Part shown: piece after piece, positions 11,780-21,600 of the stretch | Position numbering within the stretch: position 1 is the stretch's first letter | Layout: every line of letters begins with the position of its first letter | From: DATAGF01 sp963834875 | GTDB lineage: Bacteria > Actinomycetota > Thermoleophilia > Miltoncostaeales > Miltoncostaeaceae | DNA: 64,000 bases | NCBI GenBank assembly: GCA_963834875.1 | Contig: CAWIDG010000024.1 | Location: 248,001 to 312,000, forward strand | Reading direction: 5' to 3' | The notes under the pieces: generated by a model | Databases searched by the model: none | The model's input: the letters and a program-made list of their open reading frames with translations, nothing else | What the model was told of the DNA's origin: nothing | Position numbers and translations under genes: made by a program

Positions 11780-12507
11780 AGGCGCAGGCCCCCGTCGACG
11801 GCCAGGACGGCGCCGGTGATGAACGCGGCGGCCGGCGAGCAGAGGAAGGCGACCGGCCCGGCGACGTCCTCGGGGTCCCCCAGGCGGCCGAGCGGCGTCG
11901 CCGCGAGCAGGCGCTCGCGCTGCTCGTCGCTCAGCACGTCGGTGAGGCGGGTGCGGACGTAGCCCGGGGCGACGGCGTTGACCCGCACGCCCGACGGGCC
12001 GGCCTCGCGCGCCAGCGCGCGGACCAGGCCGAGGATGCCCGCCTTGGAGGCCGCGTAGTTGGCCTGTCCGGCGTTGCCCTGGACGCCCACGATCGAGGAG
12101 ATTGCCACGGCGCAGCCACGCCCGCGGCGCGCCATCCCGGCCAGGGCATGGCGCAGCGCGGTCATCGTGCCGGTCAGGTTCACGTCGATGGGCTCCCGCC
12201 AGGCGTCTCCGTCCATCCTGATCGCCGGCCCGTCGCGGGTCACGCCGGCGTTCGCCACCATCGCGTCGAGCGGCCCGAGCGCGGCCTCGACCTCTTCGAG
12301 GGCGCGGGCGGCGTCCCCCGGCTCGCGGGCCTCGCTCCGGACCGCGTGCGCCCGGCGCCCCGCGTCGCGGACGCCCGCGGCCACGGCCTCGGCGCCCGCC
12401 CGGTCGTGGGCGAACGTCAGCCCGACGTCGTACCCGTGGCGCGCGAGCGCGAGGGCACAGGCCGCCCCGATGCCCTTGCTCGCGCCGGTGACGAGCGCGA
12501 CCGGCAA
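11776..12507 (-). CDS. fabG: 3-oxoacyl-ACP reductase
   Basis: NADPH-dependent reduction of 3-oxoacyl-ACP in fatty-acid elongation. A 243-residue classical short-chain dehydrogenase: cofactor motif TGASKGIG near the N-terminus, the NAG motif in MVANAGVTRDG, the catalytic Ser in AISSIVG and Tyr-x3-Lys in QANYAASKAG, and the C-terminal FITGAVLAVDGGL typical of FabG. It starts with TTG at 12507 after AGGGGG. It lies 13 bases after fabD and overlaps fabF by four bases. Many SDRs look like FabG; the operon context makes this assignment strong. Confidence 0.95.
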   Translation of the reverse strand: MPVALVTGASKGIGAACALALARHGYDVGLTFAHDRAGAEAVAAGVRDAGRRAHAVRSEAREPGDAARALEEVEAALGPLDAMVANAGVTRDGPAIRMDGDAWREPIDVNLTGTMTALRHALAGMARRGRGCAVAISSIVGVQGNAGQANYAASKAGILGLVRALAREAGPSGVRVNAVAPGYVRTRLTDVLSDEQRERLLAATPLGRLGDPEDVAGPVAFLCSPAAAFITGAVLAVDGGLRL

Positions 12508-12520
12508 CCCCCTGCCGGGC

Positions 12521-13441
12521 CTAGCCCGTGCGCCCGGCCATGGCCAGGAGTGCCGGCAGGTCCGACGGATCGCCCAGGTTGATCGCCTGGACGTCGGGGC
12601 GGATGCGCCGCACCAGGCCGACCAGCACGCGGCGGTGGCCGAACTCGACGAAGCCGTCCACCCCGTGGTCGAGGGCCATCCGGACCGTCTGGGTGAAGCG
12701 GACGGGCGCGGTGAGCTGCTGGGCGAGCAGCGAGCGCAGGCGCTCGCCCCGCTCGAAGCGGCCCGAGGTGGCCGACAGGAACGGCAGCGACGGCGTGCCG
12801 ATCTTCACGTTGGACAGCGCCTCGCGCAGCTTCTCGGTGGCGGGCGCCATCACGGACGAGTGGAACGCGCCGTCCACCTCGAGGAGCCGGGCCTTGATCC
12901 CGCGCTTGCGCGCCAGGTCGAGCAGGCGGCCGACCCCGCGCTGGAGGCCCGACGCGACGACCTGCCCGGGGCTGTTGTAGTTGGCCGGCCACACCTCGCC
13001 CGCCTCGAGGCAGAGCGCCTCGACGTCCTCGTCGCTGGCGCCGATGATCGCGACCATCTGGCCCGGCGTCGTCGCGGTGACGTCGGTCGTGGCGTCGCCG
13101 CGCGCCTGCACGACGCGCAGGGCCTCCTCGAAGCTCAGGCTCTCGCAGGCCACCAGGGCCGAGTACTCGCCAAGGGAGTGGCCCATCGCGATGTCCCCGG
13201 TCACGCCGTTCTCGTGGGCCACGCGCCAGGCCGCGACCGAGCTGGTCAGGATCGCCGGCTGGCAGTTGCGGGTCGAGGTCAGGTCCTCGGCCGGCCCCTC
13301 GAAGCACAGGCGCGCGAGGTCGTACCCGAGCAGGTCGTTGGCCTCCTCGAAGGTGCGCCGGGCGGCCGGGTAGGCCTCGGCGAGCGCGCGTCCCATGCCG
13401 ACCTGCTGCGCTCCCTGGCCGGGGAAGAGCAGCGCGATCAG
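12521..13441 (-). CDS. fabD: Malonyl-CoA:ACP transacylase, apparent CTG start
   Basis: Loads malonyl groups onto acyl carrier protein. The sequence begins IALLFPGQGAQQVGMG, has the nucleophile motif GHSLGEYSAL near residue 88, the conserved arginine region and the histidine motif DGAFHSSVMAP. The conserved N-terminus would need a start directly before IALLFPGQG; the codon there is CTG (13439-13441) with GAGG seven bases upstream, and no ATG, GTG or TTG fits in frame nearby. Either CTG is used or the base call is wrong. First gene of the fabD-fabG-fabF-fabF operon; no acpP or fabH gene is present. Confidence 0.93.
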   Translation of the reverse strand: MIALLFPGQGAQQVGMGRALAEAYPAARRTFEEANDLLGYDLARLCFEGPAEDLTSTRNCQPAILTSSVAAWRVAHENGVTGDIAMGHSLGEYSALVACESLSFEEALRVVQARGDATTDVTATTPGQMVAIIGASDEDVEALCLEAGEVWPANYNSPGQVVASGLQRGVGRLLDLARKRGIKARLLEVDGAFHSSVMAPATEKLREALSNVKIGTPSLPFLSATSGRFERGERLRSLLAQQLTAPVRFTQTVRMALDHGVDGFVEFGHRRVLVGLVRRIRPDVQAINLGDPSDLPALLAMAGRTG

Positions 13442-13618
13442 CGGTGGGCCTCGGCAGGGTCGCAGGGTCGTGCGCTCGACCTCAAGGCCGGCTCCTCGTG
13501 CAGGGGTTACGGGCGGGCAAAACCCGCGAACCGCACGATGATAGAGGGTGGTCCGCCCCCCGTCCAACCGGATCCGCCCCAGTCCCCGCGGGGCGCCCGT
13601 GCCGGCCGGCCTGGCACG

Positions 13619-15487
13619 ATGCCCGCCGTGCCCCCGCTCATCCCCCTCCGCGACCTCTTCGGGGACCCCGAGCGGGCGCTCGCGCGCATCTCGCCCGACG
13701 GGCGCCTGCTGTCGTGGCTCGCGCCCCGCGACGGCGTCCTGAACGTCTGGGTGCGCGACCGCGATGGGGGCGAGGCCCGGCCCGTGACCGGCGACCGCGA
13801 TCGCGGCGTGCGCTCCTACCTGTGGTCGCGCGACTCGCGGCGCATCCTCTGGTCGCAGGACACGGGCGGCGACGAGAACCACCACATCATGGCCGCGGAC
13901 GTCGCCGGGGGGCGGGCCCGCGACCTGACGCCGTTCCCCGGGGTGAGGGCCGGCCTCATCGCCGCGCCCCGCGCCACCCCCCGCCACGCGCTCGTCTCGA
14001 TGAACCTGCGCGACCGCTCGGCGTTCGACGCCTACCGGCTCACGCTCGCCACCGGGCAGCTCCGGCTGGTCGCGCGGAACCCCGGCAACGTGATCGGCTG
14101 GCTCGCCGACCGCGACGGCCGGCTGCGCGGGGCGCGGGCGCAGACGCCGGCCGGCGACTACCAGCTGCTGGTGCGCGACGAGGAGGGGTCGGAGTTCCGC
14201 GTCGTGGCCGAGTTCGCCAACGAGGACGGCGGCCACGCGTTCGCGTTCACGCCCGACGGCGCGCGCCTGTGGGTGGGCAGCGCCCGCGGGTCCGACCTCG
14301 AGCGCCTCGTCGAGCTCGACCCGGTCGACGGCTCCGAGCAGGAGATCGACGCCGATGAGGAGGCCGACCTGTCGGGCCCCGTGATCAGCGACCTCACCGG
14401 CGAGCTGCTGGGCGCGGCCTACCTGCGCGACCGCACGGTGATGCACGCCCTCGAGCCCCGGTTCGGCCGCGACTGGGAGGCGCTGCGGGCCCTGCACCCC
14501 GGCGACCCGCGCATCACGGGGCAGGACGCCGACGAGACCGCGTGGGTCGTGACCTTCGACGACGACCGCGACCCCGGCGCGACCTTCCTGTACGACCGGA
14601 CGACCGGCGCCGCCGAGCTCCTCTACCGCTCGCGCCCCTGGCTCGACCCCGAGACCCTGGCGCCGATGCGCCCGGTGACGATCACCTCGCGCGACGGGCT
14701 GCCGCTGCGCTCGTACCTGACCCTGCCGCTCGACACCCCACCCCATGGGCTGCCGGCTGTGCTGGTCGTGCACGGCGGTCCGTGGGCCCGCGACGCCTGG
14801 GGCTACGACCCCCAGGCCCAGCTCCTGGCCAACCGCGGCTACGCCGTGCTGCAGGTCAACTACCGCGGCTCGACGGGCTTCGGCAAGCGGTTCACGCACG
14901 CGGCCGAGCACGAGTTCGCCGGGAGGATGCACGACGACCTCATCGACGGCGTGGAGTGGCTCGTCGCCGAGGGCATCGCCGACCGCTCCCGCATCGGCAT
15001 CTACGGCGGCTCGTACGGGGGGTACGCCGCGCTGGTCGGGGCGGCCTTCACGCCCGACGTCTTCGCGGCGGCCGTCAGCGTCGTCGGGCCGTCGAGCCTC
15101 GTCACCCTGGTGCGATCGTTCCCGCCGTACTGGCGCCCGTTCCTGGCGAGCACCTGGTTCCGGTACGTCGGCGACCCCGACGACCCCGAGCAGCTCGCCG
15201 ACCTCGAGGCGCGCTCGCCGCTGAGCCGGGTCGACGCGATCCGCGCCCCGCTGCTGGTGGTGCAGGGCGCGAACGACCCGCGCGTGACCAGGGCCGAGTC
15301 CGACCAGATCGTCGCCGCGCTGCGGGCGCGGGGGGTGGAGGTCGAGTACCTCGTGGCGGAGGACGAGGGCCACGGCTTCGTGAAGCCCGAGAACCGCATG
15401 GAGGCCTACGGGGCGATCGAGCGCTTCTTCGCGCAGCACCTCGGCGGGCGCACCGAGGGGTCGCCCGAGCCGCCGGCGTCCCGCTGA
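13619..15487 (+). CDS. S9-family peptidase (prolyl oligopeptidase / acylaminoacyl peptidase type)
   Basis: A cytosolic serine peptidase of 622 residues, the normal length. The N-terminal two thirds form the beta-propeller (repeats such as ARISPDGRLLSW and YLWSRDSRRILWSQD). The C-terminal alpha/beta-hydrolase domain carries the nucleophile in GGSYGGYAALVG near residue 463, the aspartate in VVQGANDPRV and the histidine in AEDEGHGFVKPEN. No signal peptide is seen. The ATG at 13619 follows a GTGCC...GGCAC inverted repeat. It is divergent from fabD, and the MFS gene starts at its stop codon. Dipeptidyl peptidase IV-like or acylaminoacyl-peptidase-like specificity cannot be told apart here. Confidence 0.93.
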   Translation: MPAVPPLIPLRDLFGDPERALARISPDGRLLSWLAPRDGVLNVWVRDRDGGEARPVTGDRDRGVRSYLWSRDSRRILWSQDTGGDENHHIMAADVAGGRARDLTPFPGVRAGLIAAPRATPRHALVSMNLRDRSAFDAYRLTLATGQLRLVARNPGNVIGWLADRDGRLRGARAQTPAGDYQLLVRDEEGSEFRVVAEFANEDGGHAFAFTPDGARLWVGSARGSDLERLVELDPVDGSEQEIDADEEADLSGPVISDLTGELLGAAYLRDRTVMHALEPRFGRDWEALRALHPGDPRITGQDADETAWVVTFDDDRDPGATFLYDRTTGAAELLYRSRPWLDPETLAPMRPVTITSRDGLPLRSYLTLPLDTPPHGLPAVLVVHGGPWARDAWGYDPQAQLLANRGYAVLQVNYRGSTGFGKRFTHAAEHEFAGRMHDDLIDGVEWLVAEGIADRSRIGIYGGSYGGYAALVGAAFTPDVFAAAVSVVGPSSLVTLVRSFPPYWRPFLASTWFRYVGDPDDPEQLADLEARSPLSRVDAIRAPLLVVQGANDPRVTRAESDQIVAALRARGVEVEYLVAEDEGHGFVKPENRMEAYGAIERFFAQHLGGRTEGSPEPPASR

Positions 15488-16715
15488 GGGCGGCCGGCGC
15501 ACCCGCCGCCCCCTCCTACCGCTGGGTCGTCCTGGCGGTGGGGATGGCGGCCCAGGCCAGCATCTCGGCCGTCCAGCTCGGCCTGCCGGCGGTGGCGCCC
15601 CAGATCCGGGACGAGTTCGGCCTCTCGCTGGCCGAGACCGGAGCGCTGCTCGCGGCCTCGACGCTGGGGGTCATGACCACGCTCCTGGCGTGGGGGGCGC
15701 TCGCGGACCGGATCGGGGAGCGCGCCGTCATCGCCGCCGGCCTGACCGGCGCGGCGATCGCCCTGGCGCTCGCGTCGCAGGCCGCCTCCGGCCGGGCCCT
15801 CGGGGCGGGGCTGGTCGTGGCCGGCGCGTTCGGCTCGAGCGCGAACGCGGCGAGCGGCCGGGCGGTGGTGTCGTGGTTCGGGCCGTCGCAGCGCGGCCTC
15901 GCGCTCGGCCTGCGCCACATGTCGACGCCCCTCGGCGGCGCGATCGCCGCCGCCCTCCTGCCGCTGGCCGCCGACGCCGGCGGCGTCGAGGCCGCGCTGC
16001 TCGCGCTGGCCGCCGCCTGCCTGGCCGGCGCGATCGCCGCGGCCGTCGGCCTGCGCCGGGCCGGGCCGGAGGCCGGGAGGCTGGACGAGCCGCCGCCCCA
16101 CGTCACGTCGCGGGGCCCGCTGCGCGACCGCGCGATCTGGCGCCTCTCGCTCGGGACGGCGGCGGTGGTCCTGGGGCAGATCTCCGTCCTCAGCTTCCTC
16201 GCCCTGTACCTCCACGAGGAGCGCGGCTGGTCGGTCACGGCGTCGGCCCTCGCGCTCGCCGCCGTGCAGCTCGGCGGCTCGGCCGCCCGCGTGGCCGCGG
16301 GCGCCTGGTCGGACCGGGTGGGCAGCCGCATCCGGCCGCTGCGCGCCATCGCCCTCGCGCGGCGGCATCGCCCTGGCCGCCGCCACGGCCCTGCTCCCGG
16401 CGCCGGATGCGGTGGCCGTGCCCCTGCTCACCGTCGCCGGCGTCGTGGTCATGGCCGGCAACGGGGTCTCCGTTCGCGGCCGCCGCCGAGATGGCGGGGC
16501 CCGCCCGGGTCGGCACGGCCCTCGGCATGCAGAACACGATCCTCTTCGGCGGCCGTGGCCGCCGCCTCTCCGCTCTTCGGCGCGGCCGTCGGGCTCCTGT
16601 CCTGGCCCGCCGCCTTCGCCATGGCCTCGCTCTGCCCGCTGCTGGGGTGGCTGGTGCTCGGGCCGCTGCAGGCGGCCGAGGCCCGCCGTCCGGGCGAGGC
16701 CCCCGGGCACCGTGA
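15484..16715 (+). CDS. MFS transporter, frame broken three times
   Basis: A major facilitator superfamily permease with the usual twelve hydrophobic segments once the frame is repaired. YRWVVLAVGMAAQASISAVQ forms helix 1, and the loop 2-3 motif appears as WGALADRIGERA. Apparent single-base insertions near 16360, 16469 and 16550 shift the frame three times within about 190 bases and thereby restore it; the joined sequence continues VAVPLLTVAGVVVMAGNGVS, FAAAAEMAGPARVGTALGMQ and AVAAASPLFGAAVGLLSWPA. The start is unclear: no ATG or GTG precedes helix 1, but CTG at 15484 overlaps the peptidase stop as CTGA. The true end is also uncertain, near 16700. The substrate is unknown. Confidence 0.75.
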
Positions 16716-16752
16716 CGGCCCGGGCCGAGCGCGCGGCGCTCGCGCGGCCGCC

Positions 16753-19614
16753 TCAGCGGACGAGGATGCGGCTCGAGGCCCCGCTGCTTGTCGACGACGA
16801 GCCCGGCCGGGATGCGGTCGGCGAGCGTCGGCACGTGCGTGATGATGCCGACCATCCGCTCGCCTTCGCGCAGCCGCTCGAGCGCCTCCACCACGACCTC
16901 GAGCGTCTCCGGGTCGAGGGCGCCGAAGCCCTCGTCGATGAAGATCGCCTCGAGGCGTCCGGCGGCCGCGCCCGCGAGGTCGCGCAGGCCCGCGGAGAGG
17001 GCCAGCGCGAGGCTGAGCGACGCGATGAACGTCTCGCCGCCGGAGAGGGTGGCGACGCTGCGACGCTCGTCGGCGTTGTGGTGGTCGATGACCTCGAAGC
17101 TCCCGTTCCGGGCGACCAGGCTGTAGCGGCCGTCGGAGATCCGCCTGAGCTCGAGGCTCGCCTGCAGCGCGAGCTGGGTCATGCTCTCCTGGAGCACGAA
17201 GGCGACGAACCGGTCGGCCCGGAGCTCCCGGCTGAGCGTCCGGTGGAGCGCCAGCGACCGCGTGTCCTCGGCGATCTCCAGCTCCAGCCGCCGCCGCTCG
17301 CCGATCCTGGCGCCGAGCGCCTCGACCTCCACCGCCGCCGCGACGGCGTCCCCGTGGGCCTCCCTGGCGGCGTCCTCGAGCGCCTGCGCCGCCGCTGACG
17401 AGTCCGACGACGCGATCGCGAGGCCGGCGTCGCGGGCGGCGTCCTCGAGCCGGCGCGCCGCCGCCGCGATCTCCTCGCGGAGCCGCCGCTCCTGGCGCGC
17501 CGCGTCCGACGCGCATTCCTCGCAGCGCTCGATCCAGGCCGTCAGCAGGTCGGCGCGCGGCGCGTCCTCGGGAGCGGCAGGCGGGCGGCCGCTCCCCGTG
17601 AGCAGCCGGGCCACGGCGTCGGTCGCCATCCGGGCGGCGGCGCGCGCGGCGGCGAGCTCCTGGTCGAACGCCGCCACCCGCCGCGCGCACTCGCCGTGCG
17701 CGCGCAGCGCCTCGTCGCGGGCCGACCGCGCCGCCCCGGCGGCATCGTCGGCCCGGCGCCGGGCGTCCTCGGCGGCTCGCAGCTCGTCGCGGCGGCGCGC
17801 GATCTCGCCATCGGCCGGGGGGTCCGGCCCGAAGGCCGCCGTCAGCTCCGCCAGGGCCGACTCGAGGCGCGCCTGGGCGCCGCGCCGGTTCTCGGCGATC
17901 CCCTCCACCACCCTCGCGGCCGCGCTCCGCGGACGTCTCGGCGCTCGAGGCCAGCGCGACCGCCTCGTCGAGCGCGGCCCGGGCGAGGCGCTCGCCCGAC
18001 AGCGCCGTCGCGAGGCCGTCCTCCGCGCGCCGGAGGGCGGCGACCGCCCGGTCCGGCGCCGGAACCTCGTCCGCCGGCACGGCCTCGCGCGCCGCCGCCG
18101 CCTCGTCCGCCGCCGCCCGCCGCCTCGCCCGCAGCTCGACGACCGCGTCGCGGGCCGCCCGGTCGTCCTGCTCCGCGGCCCGGGCCGCCAGCCGCGCCGC
18201 CTCGAGGAGGGCGCCTGCGTCGTCGTCGCGCTCCGGCAGCGTCTCGATGACCGCGGCGCAGACCGGGCAGCGATCGCCCCGCGCGAGGCCGGCGCGGAGG
18301 CCGATCGCGCCGTGCTCCTGCTCCAGGTGCCGCAGCCGCCCTCGCGCGTCCTCGAGGGCCGCGCCCGCCGCGCCGGCCGCCTCTCGCGCGGGCCCGAGGG
18401 CGCGCTCCAGGTCGGCGAGGGCGGCCGCGGCCTCGGCCGCCCGCACGACCGCCGCGGCGCGACCCTGCTCCGCCTGGGCGCGCTCGCGAAGCTGGAGCCG
18501 CCGTTCCAGGAGCCGCCCTGGCCTCGGCCTCCCGGGCGCGAGCGTCGCGCAGCGCCCCGGCCAGCCGCTCGGCGCTCGCGCGCGCCTCGGCGAGCGCGCC
18601 GTCGAGGCGCTCCACCTCGGCCCGCTCGCGTGCGTTGGTCGCCGCCGCCGCGTCCAGCCGCGCCAGGGCGGCGGCGTCGCCCGTCCGCCCGATCGTCTGC
18701 TCGAGCGCGCGGCGGGCCCGCTCGGCCCCCTCCTGGGCCTCGGCCAGCCGCTCCTCGCTCGCGTCGAGGCCGTCGCGCGACCGCTGCGCCGCGGCCTCGA
18801 GCGCGGGCAGCGCATCGGCGAGGCGCCGGAGTGCGGCCAGGGCGCCGCCGACGTCGCCGGCGCGGCTCGACAGCGCCGCGCACGACCGCTCGGCCTCGGC
18901 CGTCTCGACCGCGATCGCCTTGGCCGTGACCGCCGCCGCCCTCAGCCGGTCGTCCCGCACCCGCGCCCGCCGGGCGGAGGCCTCCAGCGCGGCGAGCCGC
19001 GCTCCCGTGGCGTCCGCGTAGTGCGACTCGATGTGCCCGAGGCGGTCGTCGATCCTGTCGCTCAGGCGCGCCGCCTCCCGCCGCGCCGCCTGGCCGGCCG
19101 CCTCGTAGCGGCCGAGGTCGAGGAGCCGCATCAGGATCCGGCGGCGCTCGCCGGCGTCCCCGGTGAGGAACTCGTGGAAGGCGCCCTGGGGCAGGAGCAC
19201 CGCCTTCGTGAACGCCTTGAAGTCGAGCCCGACGATCTCCTCGAGCCGGCGGCCGACCGCCCTGATCCCGCCCCGGTCGATCTCCGTGACGGCCGATCCG
19301 TTCTGGATGCGCTCCAGCGTCGCCTCGTGCGAGCTCCGCCCCACGCGGCGGGCGACGCGGTACTGCCGGCCGTCGACCCGGAAGTCGAGGCGGACGCGCA
19401 TGTGGGTGGACCCGTGCGAGATCAGGTCGCGCAGCTCGTGGGCGTTCACGCGCGGGACGCTGCCGTAGAGCGCGAAGGTGATCGCATCGAGGATGCTGCT
19501 CTTGCCGGCGCCGGTGGGCCCCGTGATGACGAAGAGGTCGAGGTCCGACAGGTCCACCTGCTGCATCCCCTTGAACGAGGTGAGGCCCTCGATCGTCAGC
19601 GAGAGCGGCCTCAT
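16753..19614 (-). CDS. sbcC: DNA repair exonuclease subunit SbcC, frame broken three times
   Basis: The Rad50-like SMC ATPase partner of SbcD, which opens hairpins and processes DNA ends. Walker A GPTGAGKSS lies near residue 35, the zinc hook CPVC near residue 450 between two long Ala/Arg/Glu-rich coiled coils, the ABC signature LSGGETFIASLSLAL near 857 and Walker B AIFIDEGFGALD near 893. About 953 residues after repair. The frame breaks in the CCC at 16779-16782 (near the end; repair gives KQRASSRILVR then stop), near 17930 and in the CCC at 18516-18518. The start ATG at 19614 overlaps the sbcD stop (ATGA). Confidence 0.9.
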
Positions 19615-20768
19615 GCCGCCGTGGCCTCGTCGAGCAGGCGATCGAACAGGTCGAGCAGCCGGGTCTCGGCCTCGGCGCCGTAGCGGTCGCGGTGGTATCG
19701 CTGGAAGAGCTCGCGCGGGGTGAGCGCCTTCACGTCCACCCGCCCGCCGTCGTCCTCCTCGCGCTCGTACTCGAGCCTGACCTCGAGCGCGTTCGGGAGG
19801 AGCTCCCGCACCTGGTCGGCGAGGCCCGGCACGGGCCGCTCGCACACCAGGAAGACCCGGACGAACGCCTCGTCGGCGGAGTCGCGGTACTGCTCCAGCT
19901 CGTCGAGCGTCCCGCGGACGTCCATGAGCCTGCGGCCGGCGGTGATCGGCAGCTCCCGCACCTGCGCCGGGCGCCCCGGCTCCAGGTCGGCGAGCACGAC
20001 GCTCTTCTCCTGGCCCGCCTCGCTGAAGTCGAGCTGGAGCAGCGAGCCGGCGTAGCGCGCGGGCGCGGCGACGCCGGGCACGCGCTGGGGACGGTGGACG
20101 TGCCCGAGCGCCACGTACTGCGCGGTCGCCGGGATCGCCTGCGGGGCGACGGCGAAGAGGTCCCCGATCGTGAGCTGCCGCTCGCTGCCGGCCGGCGTCG
20201 CGCCGGAGACGTGCAGGTGCGCGGCGAGCACGCTGCACTTGTCGGGGTCGAACGCGGCGCAGAGCGCCTCGAGCAGGCGGGCCACCCCGGTCGCGTAGGT
20301 CTGCTGCGGCTGCTCGGCGAGCCCCATCAGCTCGGCGGCGCCGACCAGCCGGCGCTCGGGCACCCAGGGCAGCACGGCGATCTGCGCGCCGGCCGAGCCG
20401 TCGCGGGCGGCGATCTCCAGCAGCCCGCCCCGCTCCGGCCGGCGCACCTCGGGGACGACGTGGACCGCGAAGCGCGCGAGGAGCGATTCGACGGCCCGCC
20501 AGCGCTGCGGGTGGTCGTGGTTGCCCGCGAGGAGGACCACCGGGATCCGGTGCGCGTCGAAGCGGACGAGCGCCTCGTAGACGACCTGCTCCGCCTCGGG
20601 CGTCGGCGCGAGGTGCTCGAAGACGTCGCCGCAGACGAGCACCGCGTCCACCTCGTGCTCGACCGCGGCGGAGACGACCGCGTCGACCGCCTCGCGAGCC
20701 TCGTCGATGCGGGGGCGGCGCGCGAGCGTCTTCCCGATGTGCCAGTCGGCGGTGTGGAGCAGCCTCAC
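19611..20768 (-). CDS. sbcD: DNA repair exonuclease subunit SbcD
   Basis: The Mre11-like manganese nuclease of the SbcCD complex. The 385-residue sequence has the phosphoesterase motifs in order: ADWHIGKTL, VLVCGDVFEH, LLAGNHDHPQRW and YVALGHVHRPQ, followed by the capping domain. The GTG at 20768 is six bases downstream of TAAGGT, which may be a -10 box for a leaderless message or a weak SD. It overlaps sbcC by four bases in the standard sbcDC order. Confidence 0.95.
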   Translation of the reverse strand: MRLLHTADWHIGKTLARRPRIDEAREAVDAVVSAAVEHEVDAVLVCGDVFEHLAPTPEAEQVVYEALVRFDAHRIPVVLLAGNHDHPQRWRAVESLLARFAVHVVPEVRRPERGGLLEIAARDGSAGAQIAVLPWVPERRLVGAAELMGLAEQPQQTYATGVARLLEALCAAFDPDKCSVLAAHLHVSGATPAGSERQLTIGDLFAVAPQAIPATAQYVALGHVHRPQRVPGVAAPARYAGSLLQLDFSEAGQEKSVVLADLEPGRPAQVRELPITAGRRLMDVRGTLDELEQYRDSADEAFVRVFLVCERPVPGLADQVRELLPNALEVRLEYEREEDDGGRVDVKALTPRELFQRYHRDRYGAEAETRLLDLFDRLLDEATAA

Positions 20769-20774
20769 CGCTCG

Positions 20775-20780
20775 ACCTTA
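20775..20780 (-). promoter_or_regulatory. Probable -10 box (TAAGGT) for sbcDC
   Basis: TAAGGT on the minus strand, six bases before the GTG of sbcD. It fits the TANNNT pattern seen at several other genes here. AAGG within it could alternatively serve as a Shine-Dalgarno sequence. Confidence 0.35.
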
Positions 20781-20894
20781 GTCCGACCGCCGGACGCGCC
20801 CGGGCGCGCGGATGCACGCTATCGTCGTGCGCGGCGGGCCCGGTATCCGCGGTGCCGCCCGACGTCAGGGTGCAGCGAGCGGAGGCCGGATCAC

Positions 20895-21587
20895 GTGAAG
20901 AAGGAATACTGGATCGGCATCGTCGTGGCCGCGCTGGTCGTGGTCGGCGTGGTGGTCGCGATCAGCCTGTCGGGCGGCGACGGCGACGACGACGCGCCGT
21001 CGTCCATCGCGGGCGCCGCGGAGGTCCAGGCGCAGCTCGAGGGCATCCCGCAGGCCGGCGGCGTCCTCGGGGATCCCGACGCGCCGGTCGAGATCATCGA
21101 GTACGGCGACCTCGCGTGCCCGGCGTGCAAGCTCGCGTCCGAGACGACGGTCCCCGAGGCCGTCGACTCGGTCGTCAAGAGCGGCGACGCGAAGATGGTC
21201 TTCCGCCCGATCGCCTTCATCAGCAGGAGCTCCGAGCGCGGGGCCTTCGGCGCGGAGGCCGCCGGCATGCAGGACGCGATGTGGTCGTTCGCGAACCTGA
21301 TCTACCGCAACCAGGGCCCCGAGTCGGATCAGGACTGGCTCACCGACGAGCTCATGGAGGAGGCCGTCACCGCGCTGGGCCTCGACGTCGAGAAGTGGCG
21401 CGCGGACTACACGGGGTCCGCGGCCGAGCAGAACCTGTTGGAGAACACCTCGCTGGCCGAGCAGGACGAGGTGACCGCGACGCCCACCTTCGTGATCCGC
21501 GGCCCGGGCGGCGAGCGGTCGCTCTCCGGCGCCGTCGAGTCGTCCGAGCTCGAGGCCGCCGTGGCCGAGGTGGGTCCCCAGACGTGA
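20895..21587 (+). CDS. Membrane-anchored DsbA-like thioredoxin-fold protein
   Basis: A 230-residue protein with an N-terminal membrane anchor (WIGIVVAALVVVGVVVAISL), an acidic linker and a thioredoxin_4/DsbA-type domain facing outside. The redox motif is CPAC at residues 75-78 in EIIEYGDLACPACK, and the cis-Pro loop appears as TATPTFVIRGPGG. It would introduce or shuffle disulfides in exported proteins. GTG at 20895 follows a GGAGG. The VKOR gene begins 13 bases downstream, and VKOR proteins are the membrane oxidants that recharge such thioredoxins. A reductive rather than oxidative role cannot be excluded. Confidence 0.9.
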   Translation: MKKEYWIGIVVAALVVVGVVVAISLSGGDGDDDAPSSIAGAAEVQAQLEGIPQAGGVLGDPDAPVEIIEYGDLACPACKLASETTVPEAVDSVVKSGDAKMVFRPIAFISRSSERGAFGAEAAGMQDAMWSFANLIYRNQGPESDQDWLTDELMEEAVTALGLDVEKWRADYTGSAAEQNLLENTSLAEQDEVTATPTFVIRGPGGERSLSGAVESSELEAAVAEVGPQT

Positions 21588-21600
21588 GCGGTCGCCGGCC

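Noticed and set aside
12521..15502. Long minus-strand frame upstream of fabD suggesting a 993-aa fusion
   Set aside because: The extra 680 residues are antisense to the S9 peptidase, which has complete catalytic motifs; FabD starts at its conserved N-terminus.
15484..16715. MFS gene as a true pseudogene
   Set aside because: Three insertions within 190 bases restore the frame and all segments keep intact membrane helices; a decaying gene would also show stops and lost residues.
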